Shown: one piece after another, positions 33,302-40,655 of the stretch
Layout: every line of letters begins with the position of its first letter
How positions within the stretch are numbered: the stretch's first letter is position 1
Assembly: GCA_964394815.1 (NCBI GenBank)
Contig: CAYMZC010000003.1
Span: 1 to 45,655, forward strand
Reading direction: 5' to 3'
DNA: 45,655 nt
DNA from: Sandaracinobacteroides sp964394815
Lineage (GTDB): Bacteria; Pseudomonadota; Alphaproteobacteria; Sphingomonadales; Sphingomonadaceae
Translations under genes and position numbers: made by a program
The notes under the pieces: model-generated
What the model was told of the DNA's origin: nothing
Seen by the model: the letters and a program-made list of their open reading frames with translations, nothing else
The model's database searches: none

Positions 33302-34531
33302 ATGACCCATGTGATGAAGGGCGTGCGCATGCTCGAAGTTGCGCAATTCACCTTCGTGCCGGCCGCCGGCGCGGTGCTGACCGACTGGGGCGCCGATGTT
33401 ATCAAGATCGAGCACCCGGTGCGCGGCGATGCGCAGCGCGGCATCAAGGAACTGCAGCGGCTTGCCATCAACCCGCAGCGCTCATCGCTGATGCAGCACC
33501 CCAATCGCGGCAAGCGCAGCGTCGGCATCGACATCTCGACGCCCGAGGGCCAGGCGCTGATCTACGAGATCGCAAAGACCTGCGATGTCTTCCTGACCAA
33601 CTATCTGCCATCCGCCCGGCAGAAGCTGAAGATCGACCTGGAGCATATCCGCGCCGTCAACCCGGACATCATCTATGTCCGTGGTTCGGCCTTCGGGGAA
33701 AAGGGGCCGGAACGCGACAAGGGCGGTTTCGATTCCACGGCCTATTGGGCGCGCGGCGGCTCGGCGCTGCTGGTGACGCCGAAGGAACTGGAAGGGCCGC
33801 TGACCCAGCCGGGGCCGGCCTATGGCGACACCATTGGCGGCATGAACATCGCCGGGGGCATCGCCGCAGCCCTCTTCCACCGCGAGCGCACGGGCGAAGC
33901 GACGGAGGTCGATGTCTCGCTCCTGTCTTCGGGCATCTGGGCGACGGCGTGCAGCATCGATGTGTGCATGGAGCTGAAGGCCAACCCCTTTTCCAACCCG
34001 CTGCCGGGCCAGAATGTGGTGGGCACCAATCCCTTCATGGGCGTGTTCCGCACCAGCGATGGCGGCTTCATCAACCTGACCGTGCTGTCGCCCGCGCCGC
34101 TGATTGCCGACACCTTCGCCCATCTCGACATTCCCGGATGCGCCGACGATCCGCGCTTCTCGACCATCGAGAGCCTGTGGGAACATTCGCTCGAAGCCTT
34201 CCTCGAGGTGAAGAAGGCGATTGCGGCGAAACCCTTTTCCTACTGGGTGCAGCGGCTGAAGACGATGAAGGGCCAGTGGGCGGCCTATCAGTCCCCGGCC
34301 GACATCGAGAATGACGAGCAGGTGCAGGCCAATGGCTGGATCTTCGAAGTGGAAAGCGCCGATGGCGGCCCGCCGATCAAGCTGGTCTCGAACCCGGTGC
34401 AGTTCAACAGGCAGCCCGTTTCCAACAGCCGCGCGCCCGAGGCATCCGAGCATACGGAGATGTTCCTGATGGAACTGGGCCTCGACTGGGACCGGATCGA
34501 GGCGCTGAAGGCCAAGGGGGCCATTGCCTGA
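33302..34531 (+). CDS. CaiB/BaiF-family CoA transferase (type III)
   Basis: A 409-residue type III CoA transferase. The N-terminal fold signature is VRMLEVAQFTFVPAAGAVLTDWGADVIKIE, given here in abbreviated form: a strand, AAGAVLTDWGADVIKIEHP, and the catalytic Asp176 in GPAYGDTIGGM. It moves CoA from an acyl-CoA donor to a carboxylic acid with no ATP. The segment AERTGEATEVDVSLL-like (RERTGEATEVDVSLLSSG) is typical. In this operon it may exchange CoA between the substrate and a product acid, saving ATP compared with the ligases. GGGAGAAATGGC precedes the start; a second in-frame ATG follows at 33314. Confidence 0.9.
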   Translation: MTHVMKGVRMLEVAQFTFVPAAGAVLTDWGADVIKIEHPVRGDAQRGIKELQRLAINPQRSSLMQHPNRGKRSVGIDISTPEGQALIYEIAKTCDVFLTNYLPSARQKLKIDLEHIRAVNPDIIYVRGSAFGEKGPERDKGGFDSTAYWARGGSALLVTPKELEGPLTQPGPAYGDTIGGMNIAGGIAAALFHRERTGEATEVDVSLLSSGIWATACSIDVCMELKANPFSNPLPGQNVVGTNPFMGVFRTSDGGFINLTVLSPAPLIADTFAHLDIPGCADDPRFSTIESLWEHSLEAFLEVKKAIAAKPFSYWVQRLKTMKGQWAAYQSPADIENDEQVQANGWIFEVESADGGPPIKLVSNPVQFNRQPVSNSRAPEASEHTEMFLMELGLDWDRIEALKAKGAIA

Positions 34532-34560
34532 CGCCCGCGATTGGCCGATGACCCCGGGCC

Positions 34561-35565
34561 ATGGCGGACGGGTGGCATGATGTTCTGGGCGGTGAGGCCT
34601 TTTCCCCCCTGGGGGAAAGGCCGCTGCTGCTGCATGATGCGAACACGTCGCCCGCCGGGGCATTGCCCGCCGGACCGCCGCCGCATGCGGTGACGGTTGC
34701 GGTGGATCGTGCCGGCACGCTTCCGCCGCTCGACCCCGACTGGTTCGACGCCTTTGTCACCACATGCCCGGATGCGCCCGCCCCCTGGGTCAGTGTCGCG
34801 GCTTCGCGTCTCGATGCGCAGCTTGCTGCCGTGCGCGCCACGGTGGCGCGGGCGCCCATTGCAAGCGCCACGCTGGCGCGGGTTCTGCGGATCGGCGCGC
34901 GGCTGGATTTCGAGGATGCGCTCGATCTCGAATCGCTCGCCTATTCGACCCTGCTGGGCGGGGGGGAATTCGCCCGCCGGCTGGCCGCGCGCGCTGTGGC
35001 GCCGGGCGCCGGCAGCGCCGCGCCGGCCGTCCGCTACGAGCGGGCCGGCGACAGGGTGACGCTCACCCTGTCCTCGCCGGGCAACCGCAACGCCATGACG
35101 GCAGCGATGCGCGACGCCCTGTGGGAGGCGCTTGCCAATGTCCTCGACGATCCCACGCGGCCATCGCTGCTGCTGTGCGCCGAGGGCAAATGCTTCTCGA
35201 CCGGCGGTCACCTGCCCGAATTCGGCACGGCGCGCGATCTGGCGCTTGCCCATGCCGTGCGCAGCCAGCGCAGCCCGGCGCGGCTGCTGCACCGGCTGGG
35301 CGCGCGGGCGACGGTCATGCTGCATGGCGCGTGCATCGGTTCGGGCATCGAGGTGCCGGCCGCTGCCGCACGGCGGATCGGCGCGCCCGACACCATCATC
35401 CAGCTGCCCGAACTGGCCATGGGCCTCATCCCCGGCGCTGGCGGCACGGCAAGCCTTGCGCGGGCGATCGGGCGGCACCGGCTGATGTGGCTGGCGCTTG
35501 GCGGTTTCCGGCTGGGCGCGCCGACGGCGCTGGCGTGGCGCCTGCTGCACGAAATCCGGCCATGA
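34561..35565 (+). CDS. Crotonase with extended N-terminal domain
   Basis: A 334-residue protein. Residues 155-330 form a crotonase core with SSPGNRNAMTAAM, CFSTGGHLPEFG, Glu264 in GSGIEVPAAA and Glu284 in QLPELAMGLIPGAGGT; both classical hydratase glutamates are therefore present, unlike the two other crotonases here. Residues 1-150 are an extra domain with a piece ARVLRIGARLDFEDALDLES and AYSTLLGGGEFARRL, which looks like the C-terminal helical region of a crotonase placed ahead of the core. I recall similar proteins in actinobacteria beside a short CoA transferase, as here. The stop overlaps the next start as ATGA. Confidence 0.8.
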   Translation: MADGWHDVLGGEAFSPLGERPLLLHDANTSPAGALPAGPPPHAVTVAVDRAGTLPPLDPDWFDAFVTTCPDAPAPWVSVAASRLDAQLAAVRATVARAPIASATLARVLRIGARLDFEDALDLESLAYSTLLGGGEFARRLAARAVAPGAGSAAPAVRYERAGDRVTLTLSSPGNRNAMTAAMRDALWEALANVLDDPTRPSLLLCAEGKCFSTGGHLPEFGTARDLALAHAVRSQRSPARLLHRLGARATVMLHGACIGSGIEVPAAAARRIGAPDTIIQLPELAMGLIPGAGGTASLARAIGRHRLMWLALGGFRLGAPTALAWRLLHEIRP

Positions 35566-36494
35566 TCGCCCGCCTGCACGAATTTCTGGCCGCGCGTCTG
35601 GCCGGGCTGGGGCTGTCGCCTTCGGCCCTTCTGGCGCGCGACATGCCCGGCCCGGCGCAGCCGCCGGGGCGGGTTTCGGCCAATGGCGCCTGCCACCTGC
35701 TCCGGGCGCGCGATGGCTGGGTGGCGCTCAACCTTGCGCGGGAAGAAGACCGGGCGCTCGTGCCCGTGCTGACGGGCGGAGACGGCGAGGGCATGGACGA
35801 TCTGGCGCGCGTCGTCGCGGCGGACGGAGCGGCCGCCTTCCGCGACAGGGCGGCGGAATTGCAGATGCCGGTGGCGCTGGTGGGGGAAAGCCGCCCGCAG
35901 CCGCTGGCCGAACCGGTCGGCCATGCGGTTCCGGCCCGGGTGGTGGACCTGTCGGCCCTGTGGGCCGGGCCGTTGTGCGCCGGGCTGCTGGCGCGGGCGG
36001 GCGCGCATGTGGTGCGGATCGAAAGCCTGGGCAGGCCCGATCCCACGCCCTTGTCCTCGCCCCGGCTCGATTCCTTTCTGAACGCCGGAAAGGCATGTCT
36101 GCCGCTCGACCTGCGGACAGGCGCGGGGCGGATGGCCCTTTCCGAAGAGCTTGCGCGGGCCGATCTGGTCGTCACCAGCGCGCGGCCGGCCGCCCTTGCC
36201 CGGCTGGGGCTGGAGCCGTCGCGCTTTCCGCATCTCGGCTGGGTGGCGATCACGGCGCATGGCTTCAGCGGTGACGGGGCCGGGCGGGTTGGTTTCGGGG
36301 ATGATTGCGCGGCTGCCGGCGGCCTGCTGCGCTGGCATGATGGCGCGCCGCAGTTTCCGGGTGATGCGCTGGCCGATCCGCTCACAGGGCTCGAAGCAGC
36401 GCTTGCGGTTCTGTCCGGGCGGCGCGGCCTTGTCGACATGGCGATGGCGCGGGTTGCCGCTGCCTATGCGCGGGAACTGGCATGCGCCTGCTGA
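35562..36494 (+). CDS. Short, rearranged CaiB-like CoA transferase
   Basis: A 310-residue protein, about 100 residues shorter than normal CaiB enzymes. The characteristic N-terminal strand-helix motif (RVVDLSALWAGPLCAGLLAR, then GAHVVRIES) appears only at about residue 126, after a segment that looks like the small domain of the family (GACHLLRARDGWVALNLA). The candidate catalytic Asp is in PGDALADPLTG. This order suggests a circularly permuted or heavily trimmed enzyme. It overlaps both neighbours (ATGA with the crotonase, 13 bp with the amidohydrolase), so it is translated in a chain with them. It may act as a complex with the preceding crotonase. Activity is uncertain. Confidence 0.72.
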   Translation: MIARLHEFLAARLAGLGLSPSALLARDMPGPAQPPGRVSANGACHLLRARDGWVALNLAREEDRALVPVLTGGDGEGMDDLARVVAADGAAAFRDRAAELQMPVALVGESRPQPLAEPVGHAVPARVVDLSALWAGPLCAGLLARAGAHVVRIESLGRPDPTPLSSPRLDSFLNAGKACLPLDLRTGAGRMALSEELARADLVVTSARPAALARLGLEPSRFPHLGWVAITAHGFSGDGAGRVGFGDDCAAAGGLLRWHDGAPQFPGDALADPLTGLEAALAVLSGRRGLVDMAMARVAAAYARELACAC

Positions 36495-37873
36495 TCCGCA
36501 ATGTGCATCCCTGGGGCGGCGCGGCCGCCGATCTGCTGCCGGACGGCAGCAAGGGGATGGATGTGCTGCCGGAGGGCAGCAAGGCGATGGATGTGCTGCT
36601 GGAGGGCGGGCGCATCGCCGCCGCCGGGCCGCGATTGCCGCGCGGCGCGCCCGAGCTGGACGGCGGCGGCGGCCTGCTGCTGCCAGGCCTGCACGATCAT
36701 CACCTGCATATCCTCGCGCTGGCGGCGCGGCGGCAGTCTGTCAGCCTTGCCGGGCTGCTGGACGAAGGCGCAATCATCGCCGCACTTGCGGACGCGCCCC
36801 CCGGCCCATGGGTGCGCGCGGTCGATTATGACGAACGCGCAGCCGGCCTGCCGGATGCGGCCACGCTCGACCGCTGGCTGCCCGGCCGGCCACTGCGGCT
36901 TCAGGATCGCACCGGCGCGCTCAGGGTGCTCAATTCCGCCGCCATGGCGCAGCTTGCGGGCATGGCCCTGCCGCCCGGCGCGGAGCGCGATGGCGATGGC
37001 TGCCCGACGGGGCGCTTCTGGCGCGAGGACCGCTGGCTGGGCGCCGCCCTGCCGCAGGCGCTGCCCGATCTGGCCGCGCTCGGCGCCGAGCTTGCGGCGC
37101 TGGGGCTATGCGCGCTCACCGACGCCACGGCCCACAACGGGCCGGCCGAAGCGGCGATTCTGGCCGGCGCGATGCCGCAGCGGCTGGTGCTGATGGGCAG
37201 CGAGGCGCTGCTGGCGGGCACGGGCTACAGCCTGGGGCCGCTGAAGCTGCTGATCGACGAGCGCGACCCGCCCGCGATTGAACAGCTGGCCGAGCGGATC
37301 GGGGCCGCGCGCCGTCTTGGCCGGGCGGTCGCCGCCCATTGCGTGACCGAAGCGGAACTGGCGCTTTATCTTGCCGCGCTCGCTATGGCGGGTGGCGCCC
37401 GGCGCGGCGACAGGATCGAGCATGGCGGCATGATCCCGCCCGCCTTCGTGCCGGTGATTGCCGATGCCGGGCTGGCTGTCGTGACCAACCCCGCCTTCAT
37501 CCATGACCGTGGCGAACGCTATCGCGCCACGGTGCCGCCTGAACAGTGGGGCGCGCTCTACCCCGCCGCCAGCCTCGCGCGGGCGGGCATTGCGCTCGCG
37601 GCCGGTTCGGATGCGCCCTATGCCTCGGTCGATCCGTGGCGCGGTATCCGCGCCGCACGCGACCGGCGGACAGCGGGCGGCGCGCTGCTGGGTGAAGGCG
37701 AGCGGCTCGATGCACTGTCGGCGTTGCGGCTCTATTGCGCCGGCAGGATCGAGAAGGGCCAGCCCGCCGACCTCATCCTGCTGGACGGCACGCTTGACGA
37801 TGTGTTGGATGACCCCTGCGCCGACCGGGTGCGGGCGACCATCATCGGCGGCCGCCCAGTCTTCGGGCGCTGA
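36482..37873 (+). CDS. Amidohydrolase family 3 (YtcJ-like)
   Basis: A 463-residue metal-dependent amidohydrolase. LLLPGLHDHHLH at about 65-76 supplies the H-x-H metal ligands (His74, His76), the barrel His is in VAAHCVTE, EHGGM follows, and the catalytic Asp is in AAGSDAPYASVDPW. A C-terminal beta-sandwich ends in GQPADLILLDG. The N-terminal composite domain carries an unusual 10-residue tandem repeat (residues 17-43). The substrate could be an amide, lactam or cyclic ester. It is the last gene of the seven-gene operon and ends 5 bp from the convergent thiolase-fold gene. No signal peptide, so cytoplasmic. Confidence 0.85.
   Translation: MRLLIRNVHPWGGAAADLLPDGSKGMDVLPEGSKAMDVLLEGGRIAAAGPRLPRGAPELDGGGGLLLPGLHDHHLHILALAARRQSVSLAGLLDEGAIIAALADAPPGPWVRAVDYDERAAGLPDAATLDRWLPGRPLRLQDRTGALRVLNSAAMAQLAGMALPPGAERDGDGCPTGRFWREDRWLGAALPQALPDLAALGAELAALGLCALTDATAHNGPAEAAILAGAMPQRLVLMGSEALLAGTGYSLGPLKLLIDERDPPAIEQLAERIGAARRLGRAVAAHCVTEAELALYLAALAMAGGARRGDRIEHGGMIPPAFVPVIADAGLAVVTNPAFIHDRGERYRATVPPEQWGALYPAASLARAGIALAAGSDAPYASVDPWRGIRAARDRRTAGGALLGEGERLDALSALRLYCAGRIEKGQPADLILLDGTLDDVLDDPCADRVRATIIGGRPVFGR
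36530..36610 (+). repeat. In-frame 30-bp tandem repeats in the amidohydrolase gene
   Basis: Units 36530-36559 and 36560-36589 differ at four bases, and a third partial copy fills 36590-36610. They encode DLLPDGSKGM, DVLPEGSKAM and DVLLEGG. Relatives normally have just one such strand (DVLxEGGRIxAxGP), so two extra units appear inserted by duplication in the N-terminal beta-sandwich. Confidence 0.85.
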
Positions 37874-37877
37874 TCCT

Positions 37878-39050
37878 TCAGGCGCGGTTGAGAAGCATCG
37901 CCCCGGCGATGAAGCCGCCGCCCATGCCGCAGACAGCGGTTCTGGCGTCTTCCACCTGCCGGCCATCGGCCTGCCCCCAGAGCTGAAGGCAGGCTTCGTG
38001 CAGCAGGCCGAAGCCGTGCAGCCGCCCGCCCGAAAGCTGGCCGCCGCCGGTGTTGGTGGGGAAGCGCCCGCCCGGCCCGATATTGCCTTCGGCGATGAAG
38101 TCCTTGGCTTCGCCGTGGCCACAGAAGCCAAGCGCTTCCAGCCACAGGGGCACGAAGATGGAAAAGCCGTCGTAGAGCGCCAGCACATCGACATCGCCCG
38201 GCCTGAAATCCGTGCGCGCCCACAGATCGGCCCCGGCGTCATGGGCGCCCATGGTGGTGAGGTCGGCGCGCTGGTCCCATGTTTCCTGCGAGCGCAGGCC
38301 CGAACCCATGGCCTCGATGCTGAGCGGCGGCAGGCGGCAGTCCCGCGCGGCGTCCGGCGCGGAGACGATGACGACGGCAGCGCCGTCTATGGGGATGTCG
38401 CAGTCGAACAGGCCAAGCGGCGTGGAAATCATGCGCGCGGCCAGATAATCGTCCATCTCCAGTGGCTTGCGTATCACCGCCGTGGGGTTCTGCTGGGCAA
38501 AGCGGCGCTGGCCCGTCGCCACCATGCCGAGATGTTCACGTGTCATGCCGAATTCGTGGAAATAGCGCGTCGCCATCCAGCCGGCCCAGTTGGAAGCCGA
38601 CATCGCCCCCACTGGCACCAGCCAGCTGAGCCAGCCGCCCATGCGCGCCTTGCCGGCCCCGGAAATGCTGGCCCGCCGGGTTGCATCCTGCGACGAGCTT
38701 TCGGTGAGTGCGCGGAAGCAGAGCACATGGCGGGCCTGGCCGGTCATCACCGCCATGGCCGCCACCATGATCGGCGCCATCTGCGCCGGGCCATCGGGCA
38801 CGGCGCTGTGCCAGCGAGTCTTCAGGCCAAGGGCGTTGCGCACTTCGCCCGTTCCAAGCGGGGACATGCCGGGCGTGTTGTCGGCCTTGCCCGGATAGGT
38901 GGCGATCCCGTCTATGTCGTCGCGGCTCAGTCCGGCGCAGCGCAGGGCGCGTTCCGCGGCTTCGGCGAGGTGCAGAATGGCCGGGCGGCCGGTGTTGCGC
39001 CCGATGTCCGACATGCCGACGCCGGTGATGGCGGCCTTGCTCATGCTCAT
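37878..39050 (-). CDS. Thiolase-fold protein, probable retro-aldolase (Ltp2-like)
   Basis: A 390-residue SCP-x-type thiolase-fold protein. The nucleophile Cys is missing: the position reads AVPDGPAQMAPIM (84-95). TNTGGGQLSGGRLHGFG replaces the thiolase NxxGGxxxxGHP loop, and Tyr293 lies in LYDGFS. In Ltp2-type enzymes of steroid side-chain breakdown, which have the same changes, conserved tyrosines drive retro-aldol cleavage, and a DUF35 protein is an obligate partner. The preceding gene is a DUF35 protein overlapping as ATGA. So cleavage of a 3-hydroxyacyl-CoA to a ketone or aldehyde plus a short acyl-CoA is the best guess. The ATG at 39050 is chosen for this overlap. Confidence 0.83.
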   Translation of the reverse strand: MSMSKAAITGVGMSDIGRNTGRPAILHLAEAAERALRCAGLSRDDIDGIATYPGKADNTPGMSPLGTGEVRNALGLKTRWHSAVPDGPAQMAPIMVAAMAVMTGQARHVLCFRALTESSSQDATRRASISGAGKARMGGWLSWLVPVGAMSASNWAGWMATRYFHEFGMTREHLGMVATGQRRFAQQNPTAVIRKPLEMDDYLAARMISTPLGLFDCDIPIDGAAVVIVSAPDAARDCRLPPLSIEAMGSGLRSQETWDQRADLTTMGAHDAGADLWARTDFRPGDVDVLALYDGFSIFVPLWLEALGFCGHGEAKDFIAEGNIGPGGRFPTNTGGGQLSGGRLHGFGLLHEACLQLWGQADGRQVEDARTAVCGMGGGFIAGAMLLNRA

Positions 39051-39475
39051 CGTGTGCTTCCTTCGGCAAGCGGGCGCCACAGCGGCAGCCATACGTCCCC
39101 GGCCGGGGTGAAGCCGATTGCCATGCGCTGGCCGATGCACAGGCTTTCCGGGTCGGGGCAGTCGACAGGGGCTGTCACGCGGACGCCGTCCGCGCCATCC
39201 ACGTCCACCACGGCAAGCGCGAAGGGCACCTGCATGTCCGGTGTCCAGGGCTGGTGGTTCACGGTGAAGCTGTAGACCGTGCCGGTGCCCGGCATGGCGC
39301 GGGCGGCCACATCCCGCGAGAGGCAGGACGGGCACAGAAGCTGGGGCGGGTGGATGGCTTTTGCGCAGGCATTGCAGATTGCGATCATCAGCTCGCCCCG
39401 CTCGCCACCGGTCCAGAAGGCGGTGTTCTCGGGGGTCAGTTCGGGCAGGGGTTGCACGGGCGGCATCTCCGACAC
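39047..39475 (-). CDS. DUF35 zinc-ribbon/OB-fold partner protein
   Basis: A 142-residue protein with an N-terminal helix, a four-Cys zinc ribbon (Cys34, Cys37, Cys48, Cys51 in CNAC...CPSC), and an OB-fold with GTGTVYSFTVNHQPWTP and VDVDGADGVRV. DUF35 proteins bind thiolase-fold or MaoC partners and hold the acyl-CoA; in the ChsH2-Ltp2 complex the DUF35 domain is required for aldolase activity. The start ATG at 39475 is followed by an acidic-proline start typical of the family. It is the first gene of a two-gene minus-strand operon controlled from the 39.5-kb divergent region with two operator-type sites. Confidence 0.88.
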   Translation of the reverse strand: MSEMPPVQPLPELTPENTAFWTGGERGELMIAICNACAKAIHPPQLLCPSCLSRDVAARAMPGTGTVYSFTVNHQPWTPDMQVPFALAVVDVDGADGVRVTAPVDCPDPESLCIGQRMAIGFTPAGDVWLPLWRPLAEGSTR

Positions 39476-39494
39476 GGCCGCAGGGGCCTCACTA

Positions 39495-39509
39495 TTGACA
39501 TAATGTCAA
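39495..39509 (+). promoter_or_regulatory. Operator-like palindrome H (TTGAC-N5-GTCAA family)
   Basis: TTGACATAATGTCAA, a perfect 7+7 inverted repeat around one A. It lies 19 bp before the DUF35 start, a position where a bound repressor would block that operon. It is the most regular of the four sites. Confidence 0.7.
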
Positions 39510-39553
39510 TTCCGCTGGGCGGGAGCAAGCAGTTCTTGCTTGAAAGATATATA

Positions 39554-39567
39554 ACCTGGTTTACCAT
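39554..39567 (+). promoter_or_regulatory. Operator-like box E (ACCTRGTT family)
   Basis: ACCTGGTTTACCAT, with AACC-T-GGTT as a perfect 9-bp core. It lies 26 bp before the DUF7064-type gene start and 78 bp before the DUF35 start. The right half deviates from the other boxes (ACCAT). TGGTTTACCA forms an additional 4+4 palindrome. Confidence 0.6.
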
Positions 39568-39593
39568 GATGAAAAATCAGGAAGAGGACAGAC

Positions 39594-40655
39594 ATGGCGA
39601 CGCACGATCAGGACCCCTATGCCTTCAAGCCGGAGGATGACTGCTATCACCAGCTGTCCGACGACCCTTATGAAACCGAGACGAACTGGTGGTCCTGGAA
39701 TGTGCCGGAACGCGGTATCGGCGGCTGGATCCACACCCCCTATTACCCCAATCGCAAGACCGTCACCTGGCGGATCTTCGTGTGGGACAGGCATGGCTAT
39801 GACCCGGCCCGCATGGCCTATTACAAGAAGGTGGAAGAAGCGCCGATGCCGGACAATCCGGACCTGCGCGACATCACCTACCCCAATGGCGGCTACAGCC
39901 TGAAGATGCTGGAGCCGGGGATGAAATATCACCTGGCCTATGCGGATCCGGAGCGCGACTTCGCACTGGATTTCATCTTCACCGGCGCGCATCCGCCGCG
40001 CCGCTTCGAGCCAGGCGAGCCGCCCTTCATCAACACGCCCCACTATGACCAGCTGGGCAAGGTGGAAGGGCGCATGCGCCTCAATGGCGAGGATATCCGC
40101 CTTGATTGCTGGAGCGTGCGTGATCGCACCTGGGGCCCGCGCGGCGGGCCTTATGCCCAGAGCCGCAAGCAGAGCTATGCCACCGATCTCGACCGCGTGC
40201 GCGAGCCGGGCGGCGCCCGCTGGCGCGAGATCGAGCGCGAGCGCGGCCGCGGGCGCATCCAGTACATCTTCGGCCATGCCGATGGCGAAAGCGGCTTCCT
40301 GGGCTTCGTGCGCTCGCAGGAAGGAACCGCCGACGGCTGGAGCCCGATGAACGGCGGCTACCTGCTGCGCGATGGCGTCTATGGCGGCATCGACGGCAAG
40401 AAGAGCCGCATGCGCGCCTTCCGCAACCCCGAAACCGGCTGGTGCAGCCACATGCAGGTGGAACTTGTGGACCAACTGGGCCGCGAGATGGCCGCCGAGG
40501 GCTTCGCCGTAAGCCGCATGAGCGAAGCCGGCTATGGCACCAACCAGCTGATGCGCTGGGACTATGACGGCAAGATCGGCTGGGGCGAGGACCAGGACAT
40601 CTGGCATCCCCGCCACTTCCAGCGCATGCTGCACGCCCTCAAGGCCTGGAAGTGA
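39594..40655 (+). CDS. Lipocalin-like DUF7064/CrtC-AttH-type protein
   Basis: A 353-residue, Trp/Tyr-rich protein of two tandem beta-barrel-like domains. Segments such as ETNWWSWNVPERGIGGWIHT, FVWDRHGY, DCWSVRDRTWGPRGG and FGHADGESGFLGFVRS resemble the AttH/CrtC (hydroxyneurosporene synthase-like) fold seen in DUF7064/7065 proteins. CrtC hydrates a carotenoid double bond; members of related families act on terpenoids. Function here is not known. Monocistronic, with the box E and palindrome H region upstream and RBS GAGGACAG before the ATG. Its last 17 bp overlap the end of the convergent MFS gene. Binding or hydration of an isoprenoid intermediate is a reasonable guess. Confidence 0.72.
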   Translation: MATHDQDPYAFKPEDDCYHQLSDDPYETETNWWSWNVPERGIGGWIHTPYYPNRKTVTWRIFVWDRHGYDPARMAYYKKVEEAPMPDNPDLRDITYPNGGYSLKMLEPGMKYHLAYADPERDFALDFIFTGAHPPRRFEPGEPPFINTPHYDQLGKVEGRMRLNGEDIRLDCWSVRDRTWGPRGGPYAQSRKQSYATDLDRVREPGGARWREIERERGRGRIQYIFGHADGESGFLGFVRSQEGTADGWSPMNGGYLLRDGVYGGIDGKKSRMRAFRNPETGWCSHMQVELVDQLGREMAAEGFAVSRMSEAGYGTNQLMRWDYDGKIGWGEDQDIWHPRHFQRMLHALKAWK

